Below, one piece after another: positions 1-9,354 of a DNA stretch of 64,000 nt. Made by a program: the position numbers and the translations under genes. The notes below the pieces were generated by a model. It was not told the origin of the DNA and ran no database searches. It saw only the letters and a list, made by a program, of their open reading frames with translations. Origin of the DNA: Beaufortia kweichowensis (Eukaryota; Chordata; Actinopteri; Cypriniformes; Gastromyzontidae). How positions within the stretch are numbered: position 1 is the stretch's first letter; each line of letters opens with the position of its first letter. The stretch lies in contig CM032809.1 in NCBI GenBank assembly GCA_019155185.1, forward strand, positions 3,901,621 through 3,965,620, read 5' to 3'.

Positions 1-1230
1 AATGTACAAAAGAAAAAAGCTACAGCTCAGCCTCCTGAATAGATCTTACATTATTATATAGAGACTCAATGAGTATCAAGCATTGCATATATTAAATGAG
101 GTGTACCAATGCCCTGAGTACTAATCTTCTGTCTAAGAAGATGCTATAAATCCAACCTGCTAATGCAGAAGTGTTACAGCGTCAGCATTCTTTAATGCAA
201 AGGCTCTCTCTCCTCTGACCTACAGATTTATGAAGCCGTTTCCCTCAGCGGCTCCTCTCGCATAGCAATGTTCCCGAAATTGTATTCCTAAAGCCATAAA
301 GAATGAGGCTTAACAATCATTGTTTGCAAACATGAAGATAATTGCTTGGATTGTAGACTGTTTAATGACTGATGATGTACACTGATGAAGCATATAATAG
401 TTGATTTTCTGCTTATCCACTAAAATAAATTATAAATTAAAATAATGTATAAATATACAGTAAATATGCATAATAGGAACCAAACAGCATGTAAGATATA
501 AATATATATATAAAAACACACTTTAAATACACAGGGAACACAAATTCTAAAGAAATAACTTACTTTGGATGAGTAAATCTGGCAAAAACTACAGAATTAT
601 GTTGAGGATTTAAACACACAGACATTTAACATATACAGTATCACGACGCTTGTTTCCTCTGCAGCTTCTATAATTACTTTAAAATTAGTTTGTTTACTTG
701 AGAAGTGTTTGTCTGTTAATGAGTTGCTCTGTTTTGCCACACTGCGCTTGATTCTAAGTGATGTCTGATGTTAAGCATCAGTTGCTCAATGCATGTTTTG
801 AGCTGATAAGAATGATCACTTTCCATACCGCACTCAGATGTGCCTTAACACATCTTCCCACTGCCACATTTACATATTTACCATATTTTTTATACTTCTA
901 CTGTATGCCAAAGCATGGAGTCCTTCACCATAATAAGACTCTTAGCACTTGCATTGATGGGCTGTGTCTGTGCATATCAAATGTAAAATATGATGAACCT
1001 TGATGAACAGTTTTGACGAACCTGTATTACTATTTTACAGAATATATGGCACAGCAGCAAAAAAAATTATTCAATACAATACAATTCAATACAATATGTT
1101 TAATTGTAAGAATCTAAAAGCAATACAAAATAGTAATGAACAAATGAATAATGTTTTGAGATGTAGTAATACAAAAATGCAGAGAATGACTCTTTTTGGT
1201 TTTGATTATTGTAATCTTTACATGTCTTAC
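1..1230. other. intron of acyl-CoA dehydrogenase-like gene, no exon seen
   Basis: This AT-rich stretch lies downstream, in minus-strand terms, of the second coding exon and should be intron of that gene. I looked for the next conserved acyl-CoA dehydrogenase block on the minus strand and did not find it, so the next exon probably lies beyond the left edge. A short imperfect repeat of ATACA/ATTCA units sits at about 1066-1097. The two short plus-strand frames at 758-1245 have no recognisable protein character. Confidence 0.55.
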
Positions 1231-4200
1231 CCACAGGTTTGTTGACTCCTAAAAATCCTGCACTGCCGAGGATCTTGAAGATCTTATGAGCGGGAAACTG
1301 ACCCTCTTCTTCCCATTTGTCTACATACGGATTGATCTCTTGATCGATGATCTGTAATATACACAGGATTCATTGGATTACACAGTTAATCTAATAAAAT
1401 GTGAATTTGATGGCAAAGTTGTTTATAGTAATAATGATATTTAAAGGATAATCTCTACCGAAAATAACATTTTACTTGTTATTCTAAAACACTTCCAGTA
1501 AAGCCATGATACTGGGGAGTGAACTTGTAAGTAGATGGAACTAAAGTAACATACAGGAAAGTTTTTAACAATAATTTAATAGAAAATGTGACACAGAATA
1601 AAGGTTTAGCAATCTTTCCAAACTAAACAAACAGAGGAACTAGAGCAGTGGTGCTTATGTGGGTAAGGTAAGTTTGGGTCTGGTTAACCTAATTTTGCAA
1701 ACCATTTCAGCCTTTTTCTCATCATCATATCCTACCTCTTCTATTTTTAAAGTGGCTGAAAATAAAGTAGGCTACAGTAAATCCTTCCCACTATATAAAG
1801 TATAATAGCCCTACAATAGGTTCCTTCCTAAAGCCTGGGACCAGGGACACAGTTTCCTTCTGAGTCACTTTAGGGCTTCTGTTTGTTGTAATAATCACAT
1901 AACCATTGTGAAATGTAGTATTAGTTGCTTAACTCATGTACATTTGACCCGCCACATCAACATGGGTTGATAAAAAAAATACACTTCTGACAGAGCAGTG
2001 ACATAATAACATCATTTTCAAGTTTAGTGGGAAAAACAAGGATAGATAAGCCACTGTCTGGAGGTCTTGCTCAACCATATATTTCAGCATTGTAATAAAA
2101 TTACTATTGAAAGTTTTTTTAGGTTGATTAAAAATTGGAATAATATAAAAAATAAAGTTTTGAGAATAAGAACTATCATATGGGTTACAAGCGGCCAAAC
2201 GATTGGTCTCTTTTAAGTTTATCTCTTTAGGAACTGAAAGATGTCTTTCAAATTTTTGCAATTAAAAGTCAGCAGACCTTGTAAAAGCCAGTGTCTGTAC
2301 TGCACTGGTTTCTGATCACAGAAACTAATGCTGTAATTATGGAGAAGTTAGACTATTCATTAAATTGTACTTCCACAAACGAAGCAGAGAAGAAGTGCCT
2401 AATTTTTCCCTAAATTCTACGAACAATAAAACTGATGTTAATTCAAGCATGACATGCAATTCTTTTAATTAAAGCAATGACGGCTATTGGCAATTAACTT
2501 TTCCAATGGCTTTTCAAAAACACAAAACGACATGCTTACTACGCTTTATGCATACAATGTTCAGTATGATTTAAATGTACAAAATATTTTGCTCAACTAT
2601 TGCACTTTTCCCAAAAACATGCAGAGAGGCTCATATACTAGCCAACAGAAATATACTGACTCAAAATCAGGGTTTGTAGAAGAAACAGCTACAAAAAGGA
2701 AGAAAAAGTATAAAAGCACAACATGAACTAGTTCAAGCCTCCAGCTGACCATATTTACCAGAAAAACTGGCAATATAAACGTCACACTTGTGTTATATGG
2801 ATTTACTCAAAACCCAGATGACAGTAACTATGAATAGGGTCAGAAAGGAAGGGTGGACCCACCCTGTCAGGTTCCTAAATCTTATTAAAGGTTAGTGAAA
2901 CATTCCAGAACACTTGCCGTGCAGAGCTGAACATTGTTTGGTGGGGTCCATTATGCTCACGGGAGATCTGACCATTGAATTAAACAGAATAGTACAGCAA
3001 GTGGCGTTTCCTGGAAGTGGTAACACTAATTGGTGAATGAGACATAAATGACAGATTGAGAAGTTATGTACAAATGAAGCTGTGATTAATTTCACCAGTG
3101 TCATTTGGAGGTTACGTTAACTAGAAATTCATTTTTTTTATTCGACAAAGAGCTTGAAAATAAAATCGATATTACAGTAGCCGATGTCCTATTGATTCTG
3201 AGCAGGTCATAAGCATTTTTTCCATGTAACTGTGTAAAAGATTTCGTGCTCCTAACTATAAGAGTCAAGGATGTTTCTAGCTTGTTTTTAATGTCTCACT
3301 CTCCAGTGAGTTCTTTTAATAAAACACAGTCCCTGAGCTTCACATTGGGGTATTGTTCTCATTATCCGTCTCCTTTTTCGGTTTTCTCATACAAACCTAT
3401 TCCAATACACTTGATTCAACTGGGAATTGGAGAAAGCAACTTCCTTCCCCACGTTCTTTAACCATTTCCTAGTCTATACAGATTTGATACTTCTAAAATG
3501 ATCAAATAATGAAAATGAACTGATTTGGTAATAATGAACTTGTAATAATGAAATCAGATTATTACAAATAAATAAAATTGTTATAAATATAAAAAAACTA
3601 TACTTTTATTTATTTTGGAAAGCAAAATAATGTTTAATGTGCGTTGGCAAATAAAATATGATAATGACTAAATACAAAAGTGTAATTGTAAATATATTCG
3701 TAAAATTAATGTATACTGCGTCTATCACGTGCCTTTAGGACTAAAGTGTCACGTGACCGTACGTGAGCTTCCGGAAGCATCAAAACAAAGCGATTAAAGT
3801 CATCTGCTTGGTATTTTATATAAAACACGCGCATCAAACCTTTGCTTCTTATCTAATCCTAGCGTTTAAGAAAATCAAATAACCCAGATAATTTATAACG
3901 CGCTGTACAAACTGTACGTGACCTCTTACCTACATTCTCTATCTGAAATAGATCCCACCTGCACATTCAATCCAGTTTAATGTGCACACAGCGATAAACG
4001 TAAACATTAACCTCCATACAGAATTTTGTTAAGAAATGCGTTAAACAACATCACTCGGTTATATCTACCTTTCTCAAAGATGCCTTTAATGCAAAATGTT
4101 CCTCTGTGTAGATAACATGATCGATTGTTTCGGTAGAGACGGTTTCTTTTGGACTGGAAGACGCTTTTTCTGACAAATGCCGGTTATTGCAGAGCACAGT

Positions 4201-4257
4201 TGTTTTTAGTAAATTACGATTCACAGCCAAACTAAATCTCAAGACTCGCAGTGCCAT
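1231..4257 (-). CDS. acyl-CoA dehydrogenase family protein, mitochondrial, 5' part only
   Basis: Partial gene; only the first 103 codons are in the window. Coding exon 1 is 4069-4257 (63 codons, phase 0) and exon 2 is 1231-1351 (40 codons plus one base). The donors read AAAG|GTAGAT and GTGG|GTAAGA, and the exon 2 acceptor is TTACAG. The N-terminus MALRVLRFSLAVNRNLLK is basic and lacks acidic residues, as expected of a mitochondrial presequence. Exon 2 encodes INPYVDKWEEEGQFPAHKIF followed by a GFLGVNKP motif, typical of the N-terminal helical domain of acyl-CoA dehydrogenases, which are FAD flavoenzymes oxidising acyl-CoA esters. It most resembles the group called 'probable acyl-CoA dehydrogenase 6' in fish. 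The active-site and FAD regions lie off the left edge, so the substrate class cannot be judged. An in-frame upstream Met exists at 4389, but 4257 starts the presequence and is preferred. Confidence 0.8.
1352..4068. other. intron 1 of the acyl-CoA dehydrogenase-like gene
   Basis: A 2.7 kb AT-rich intron between the two coding exons. I see no conserved exon on either strand. The short open frames, including 110 codons at 1929-2261, look like chance AT-rich frames. The sequence at 3720-3800 is locally richer in CACGTG/CACGTGA words, possible E-box or USF-type sites, but this is only a motif observation. Confidence 0.5.
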
Positions 4258-4285
4258 GCTTACAGACTGCACAGAAGTGTTGAAG

Positions 4286-4297
4286 TGCGCATGCGCG
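4286..4297. promoter_or_regulatory. NRF1-type site upstream of acyl-CoA dehydrogenase start
   Basis: TGCGCATGCGCG is a full match to the palindromic NRF1 consensus. It lies 29-40 bp upstream of the minus-strand ATG at 4257. NRF1 is a known activator of nuclear genes for mitochondrial proteins, so the placement fits the predicted product. Binding itself is inferred. Confidence 0.6.
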
Positions 4298-4604
4298 TTA
4301 CCCACTCTGGACCTTATGCACAACTTGAACTTGAACAACAAAACTGGTGGTGAACTAAAGCTGGCAGAAATAGTTACTGGATTTTTCACTATTATTGTTG
4401 CGTAAAATTACAGAAATGTATTGTAACATTATGCATATTAATTTATTATACAGTATTAAGAAACGAACTTTTATTATAATTTAAGTGTAGTAACCGTGTT
4501 TTTTTTTTAGCAGACTGATTACTGTATAACCATAGTTTTACTATAGATATAATGGGTTTTACTACAAATAAAACAAAAAGGTATGGTAACTATTAAAATT
4601 AAAA

Positions 4605-4634
4605 TTTTATGAAAATTTGTTAATTTTCATAAAA
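4605..4634. repeat. perfect 13-bp inverted repeat with 4-nt loop
   Basis: The arms TTTTATGAAAATT (4605-4617) and its exact reverse complement (4622-4634) flank TGTT. They sit beside 4500-4600, which contains 'accatagttttactata' and 'ttttactacaa' words seen in many cyprinid interspersed repeats. The hairpin is probably part of a small non-autonomous element. Confidence 0.5.
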
Positions 4635-5148
4635 CTGAGCCAGACTACTAGAATAACTGTGAAATAATCATGGTAAATGTATTGGATCATGTGATGTTTT
4701 CATCACTTTATCAGAAGTGCAATATGAAGTCTTTAAAGTTTTACTTAAGTAAGTATTAAAGTAAGTGTTATATACAGTATCTAGACAGACCCAGTTATGC
4801 AGACCCCAAACAAACCCAGAATTTACCAATTCCCAGTCAGACACTAGTGGCCTATTGCCATGTTACTAGGATTTTATTGATTATCTATTGACTTTTTATT
4901 GTCTAATGACAGATTAGCCATTGATTTATCATAATTACAAATGTAAAGATTTTACTTATACTCAGTATTGTCACATAGATGAACTCATACACATGGGCTG
5001 GCTACCCAGGGAAGAATACACTAGTCCATCAGGCAAGGCTCTGATAATCAGCACACAATGGTAGTCTGATTTATTAATCTTCAAGGAATACATTATATGT
5101 AAAAGTGTCCATATCAATGCGACTCATTTACAAAGTAACCATTTTGAG
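4635..5148. other. intergenic, nothing recognised
   Basis: AT-rich DNA between the two minus-strand genes. No exon, RNA gene or clear repeat was recognised. Confidence 0.4.
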
Positions 5149-5154
5149 TTTATT
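5149..5154 (-). terminator. gngt1 polyadenylation signal candidate
   Basis: TTTATT on the plus strand, AATAAA on the minus strand, 120 bases downstream of the gngt1 stop codon. A second AATAAA on the minus strand lies near 5068-5073. Confidence 0.5.
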
Positions 5155-5273
5155 GAACATCTATCCATGTTTGGAATTTTCTCCTTTTCTTTTGGGCAGC
5201 AGAGAGGATTCCAGCTATGATTACAAATTAGCAGGTGTCCATGGGCAGAAAAGAACGAGTTCATCTGTCCACA

Positions 5274-5628
5274 TCAACAAATGACACATCCACCTTTTTC
5301 TTTGAATGGGTTCTTCTCTTCTGGTATGCCTTTAACCAATGGATCTTCATCTGCTCCACTCTGAATGTATTCTGTGATCTCCTCACAGCATTTGGACACC
5401 TAATGTTAAAAAGTGATTTAACCAGAGAAAATGAATAAAAAAATACCATTGCTAGACCAACAGTGCCTGTATAAGCTATACAGTGTCCAACAGTGAAATG
5501 GTCAATTTGTAATTGTATATTCCCAAACTTACCTTTGCCCTTTCAAGCTTCACCTCAGATTTGAGCTGGGTTACTTCCATTTTAGCTTTATCCAGGTCTG
5601 TCATATTTTCTACATCTATGATCGGCAT
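5274..5628 (-). CDS. gngt1: transducin gamma subunit, rod type
   Basis: Complete coding sequence of 73 codons in two exons: 5533-5628 (32 codons, phase 0) and 5274-5399 (41 codons plus TGA). The protein begins MPIIDVENMTDLDKAKMEV and contains VSKCCEEITEY and DPLVKGIPEEKNPF, then ends in GGCVIC. This is the G-protein gamma fold with the rod GNGT1 signature; mammalian GNGT1 has 74 residues. In rods it pairs with Gnb1 and transducin alpha to couple rhodopsin to cGMP phosphodiesterase at disc membranes. The C-terminal CVIC is a CAAX box predicted to be farnesylated on its first Cys. Mammalian GNGT1 ends CVIS as I recall it, so the final Cys is a difference. The donor is AAAG|GTAAGT and the acceptor is TTAG. 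Position next to tfpi2 in opposite orientation agrees with the vertebrate gene order. Confidence 0.93.
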
Positions 5629-5737
5629 TGTCTGTGAGAAATCAATCAATCATAAACATCACTTATGGTAAAGTATTATTATTAAACACATTTAATAAAA
5701 CCATATATAAATGACACCAAGACTTACTGCCACTTAC

Positions 5738-5804
5738 GAGGAGGTCTCCTCTACCCCTGGAAAGAACAGAGATTCTGCACCTCTCCCTCAATCCGGTTTA
5801 TAAA
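5738..5804 (-). promoter_or_regulatory. gngt1: gngt1 core promoter and probable 5' noncoding exon
   Basis: On the minus strand TTTATAAA at 5797-5804 is a good TATA box. About 30 bases downstream a transcript would start near 5770. A GTAAGT donor follows, with the exon ending at 5738 (or at 5728 using the next GTAAGT). The coding exon has a CACAG acceptor just 5' of the ATG (exon edge 5631), so a short noncoding first exon is likely. Confidence 0.6.
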
Positions 5805-5805
5805 G

Positions 5806-5836
5806 TAATCTGCATAAACATGGTAATCTTTTAATC
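5806..5836. promoter_or_regulatory. cluster of CRX/OTX-like TAATC cores upstream of gngt1
   Basis: Three TAATC cores on the plus strand (GATTA on the gene strand) start at 5806, 5824 and 5832, directly upstream of the TATA box. A full CTAATCC lies at 6059-6065. CRX/OTX proteins are known activators of photoreceptor genes through TAATCC-like sites. Short AT-rich words can recur by chance, so function is inferred. Confidence 0.4.
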
Positions 5837-6617
5837 TCATTTAAACAAGCACTCTTATTTTATCATAGTCTTTCTATAGTCTTCCTCAGATTCTGTAGGA
5901 AAGGTGAATTTTGGTAAACTACTCAATGATTTAAAAATGTTATTAATTTGCCAATTGTGTGGCATAAATAAATAAAAAGTATTTCCTCTATTGACACTGA
6001 GTTTACAATATAGGTCAAGGGGACACTTGAAGTATTACAGGTTACTATGATAAGAATGCTAATCCATGTTTCCCTATAATCCGTTTCATCAGATCATTTA
6101 TTATCACTTAAGATATGACATTACCTCAAGAATGTTCTCTAGGTCAGATGAAAGGAAATTGATTTTTTTTAAGGCATTAAAGGCATTTTACAGGTGCTTT
6201 GAGTTTCTGTCAATCTCCATATGCAATATTGCTTGGAAATGAAATTACCTAAGAAAAAATGAAGAAAAACATTTATTGGTTTGGTAAATCTTTACTTGTG
6301 TATTAGTAAACAAACTTAGATTTTGTCAGCTGGAAATAGAGAATAAAGGGATAAAAAGGGTTTCTTAAGATTCAACAACTTAAAAGAAATGTAAATCTTA
6401 GATTCTAAAAAAGCATGTTGTAGAACTTGAAACGCCATATTATTAATAACAACCGATTTCCTTTTACATTACTGAAAATACATTAGAGACAAGGTGAAAA
6501 TAATGCATATTGTTGGTGGGTTGTAAAATAGGATTACAATTTAAGTGTACTTAGCTATGAAGATATATTGATGATGATATAATTATTATTAGATGTAGTT
6601 TGACGCTGATATAATGA

Positions 6618-6625
6618 TGACGTCA
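6618..6625. promoter_or_regulatory. full CRE palindrome upstream of tfpi2
   Basis: TGACGTCA, the complete cAMP-response element palindrome, is followed at once by TGCAAAAT, a near octamer. It lies about 170 bases upstream of the predicted tfpi2 start site. CREB/ATF binding is inferred from the motif. Confidence 0.45.
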
Positions 6626-6757
6626 TGCAAAATAAATTCAGTATATTTATTTTCATGTTTGGAAACAGACGCAGTTTTCTGTAGTAGTGCGAGGAATGCT
6701 GATGGAAATGACTAAGAACAGCCCGCCCTTCCAATTCCACCCCTAAAAACTTCTCCA

Positions 6758-6765
6758 TTTATAAG
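6758..6765 (+). promoter_or_regulatory. tfpi2: tfpi2 TATA box
   Basis: TTTATAAG is placed 63-70 bases before the start codon. Transcription would begin near 6790, giving a short 5' UTR of about 40 bases. Confidence 0.6.
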
Positions 6766-6827
6766 AGCAACGATTGTGAGAAATCAAGTTAGTCGCTTTG
6801 TCAGCTCGGATTCAGTCGTATTACACA

Positions 6828-8667
6828 ATGGTGTGCGATTTGCTTGGAGGTCTTGTGCTTGTTATTGCTGTCCTGCACAGCGCCGTCGGGCTTCTCCCTA
6901 AAGGTAAAGATAACATTGTGCTCTTTTTAACAGCTCCCTACAAAGCGCTTAGTAAAACATGTGCAAAGGCTCTTAATACGTGCAGGTTGTGTTGTTCAAA
7001 TGAAAATGTACAAAACATAAAAATTATTTTTAGTTAAACTATAGGTAAATGGATCAGATTTCTCATTCTTTTTAACGCGTAATTTATTCCCCACAGATGT
7101 CTGCTTGTTGCAAGTTGATGAAGGACCGTGCAATGACGACATAACCCGATTCTACTACAATACAATTACACAAAAGTGTGAAGATTTCAGCTATAGCGGC
7201 TGTGGTGGAAACCTAAACAACTTCAGATCATTTGTGGAATGTCAAAAAACATGTTTCAGGATACCAAGTATGTTTATTTTAAGTGTACACTCTCAACCCT
7301 GCTGAATAAAACAATAGGAGGTCTGCTGGATTTAATGCTTTTAATGGAAACTGTACTTGTATTAATATAAACTATATGGTCTTTGTTGGTCTCTGCTGAT
7401 AATGTCCATACAAAAATTAACCAATGAAAACCTTTAATATTTAAACTTTAATATGGGCCAAAACATATAATGGAATTTTGTACTGGTTTTAATGGCAAAC
7501 AGGTGGTGATTCATAACAGTATTGGTAATGGAAACTGTTTTTCAGCAGAGAGATGTTCTGTAAACATTACCAGTGTGACATTGTTTTGTTAGAGTTTTGA
7601 ACAACATGCTAAAATAATGAGATTGTTTTTATCATTTTACTGCTATAAAGTGATGAACACGGGAGATGTTCATTTTAGTTTGTTTTAAGGAGTTTGGTTT
7701 TGCTTTTACTACAGAAATTCCCCGTGTCTGTCGCTTTCAAAAGCACGAGGGGCCCTGCCGTGCCCTCTTTACGCGCTACTTCTTCAATATGACCTCCATG
7801 CAGTGTGAAGCTTTCTTCTATGGTGGTTGCCAGGGCAATGAAAACAACTTTGAAAACTTTCAGACATGTATGGAATACTGCAGACCTCCAAAAAGTGAGT
7901 ACATAGAGACAATGGCTAATAAAGCATTACTAAAATTCTTTGACGCATTTTGGGCCTACAAGTATCATAAACTACAGATAAAATCTAAAAACGTATAAAC
8001 AGTCAATGACGTTTTTAAGTAATGTAGTATTTCCACCTTGATAATGGTTCAGTGAGAACACTTTTGCCAAAGGTTAAAAAAAGACGTGGAACATTTGACA
8101 GAAAATTACACATTAATTGTCTACATTGGAACACACAAAGACATTTTTATATTCATTTTTTCAAATGATCAACAGAACTAAGTTCACTAATGGCCTTTGT
8201 TATCAAATGGTTTCTTGCCTGGCGTAGTTAATGGCCCCTGACTTTATCTTCTGTGGTCTTTAGTTCACTTTCTCAGAAACAACGTTACAAGTTTTGTGGT
8301 CTTGTTTTTAAGCGACCCCTGTGATTTGCCAAGATGTTTTGAACAAAGGGACATGCTCAGCTTCGATACCAAGATATTACTACAACTCTGCTACAAAGAC
8401 ATGTCAGGAGTTTATATACACAGGATGTGGAGGAAGCAGCAACAACTTTATCTCCAAGAAAAGCTGCATGGATGTGTGTGGTAAGAACTATTCAATTGGT
8501 TTAGTTTGTATTTATGATGAAAATGATTACAATGAATAAAACAGTATTGTTTTTGAATGTCTAACAACGTGTTTTGTTTATCAGGGGCACATGGAAAAAA
8601 GCCAATGATTAAAGTTCATAAACAGTACCTAAGACGGGCAATGGCTCAGCCACAGAGGGCGCAATAG
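6828..8667 (+). CDS. tfpi2: tissue factor pathway inhibitor 2, three Kunitz domains
   Basis: Five exons: 6828-6903, 7097-7267, 7715-7894, 8313-8480 and 8585-8667, all joined in phase 1, giving 225 residues (human TFPI2 has 235). Residues 1 to about 22 form a signal peptide, so the product is secreted. Kunitz 1 spans residues 28-78, with cysteines at 28, 37, 53, 61, 74 and 78 in exact family spacing. Kunitz 2 spans 88-138 and Kunitz 3 spans 148-198, each with all six cysteines. One exon per Kunitz domain is typical of the family. The last exon gives a short basic tail (KKPMIKVHKQYLRRA). TFPI2 is an extracellular-matrix serine protease inhibitor acting on plasmin, trypsin and similar enzymes. 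The P1 residues here are Asn38, Arg98 and Ser158; human domain 1 carries the inhibitory Arg, so Kunitz 2 is the likely inhibitory domain in this fish. There is an N-glycosylation motif at Asn107 (NMT). Confidence 0.93.
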
Positions 8668-9354
8668 ACCAAATCAGCCTTCATGAAGTCATGCACACCA
8701 CAAAGACAAAGATGTTTGCACTGATTTTGCAGTTACAGGAGTTATTCAAACAGACAGTTCAGGAATAGTGTCTACACTCAATCAAATGTGAATATGTATT
8801 CATTATTATATATTACCTTGTGTAAAGCTGCTTTAGCTTATACATATTGTTGAGTGTTTTGAAAGGAACAATGTTTTCAGTGTTTTTGTATGCCTACAGT
8901 ATATTCAATGTATTGTATTTATACAGTGCAGTATTTTGCAAAGGGTTTCACTGTTTTTTTAAGTAATGTATAATTGATAATGATTACTTGCCAACATTAT
9001 ATACTGTATGATAATGTTTTATATTTGTTTCCTCAGCCAGAACATGTTTATTTAAAACTGGCAGCAGCTATCATCTCATGCTTTTCAGAAAGCTAGTGAC
9101 ACTTAACATAACAAGAGCAGAAATGAAAAATGACTGTGCTCTGGTCACTCTCTGTTGGGTCAGAAATGGCAGGTTGTTTTCTTGTGACCATTACAATGAC
9201 AAATTACATTGTAAGTGGATATTTTTATATACATTTTTTATTAATTTTATTCTTGAAGAAGCTTTTTTTTGTAATAATAAACAGAATTTCTAGAATAATA
9301 ATAAACAGAAACCTACTTCAATGTAATTGATCACAAAACAATCCTGAGAATAAA
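8668..9354 (+). terminator. tfpi2: tfpi2 3' UTR with AATAAA signals
   Basis: Noncoding sequence after the stop codon. AATAAA occurs at 9276-9281, 9300-9305 and 9349-9354; the first two are inside a tandem copy of 'aataataaacagaa'. Any of them could end the transcript. Confidence 0.4.

Noticed and set aside
4187..4405. Plus-strand 72-codon frame over the acyl-CoA dehydrogenase first exon
   Set aside because: Antisense shadow of the recognised minus-strand exon.
5235..5438. Plus-strand 67-codon frame
   Set aside because: It is antisense to the real gngt1 exon on the minus strand.
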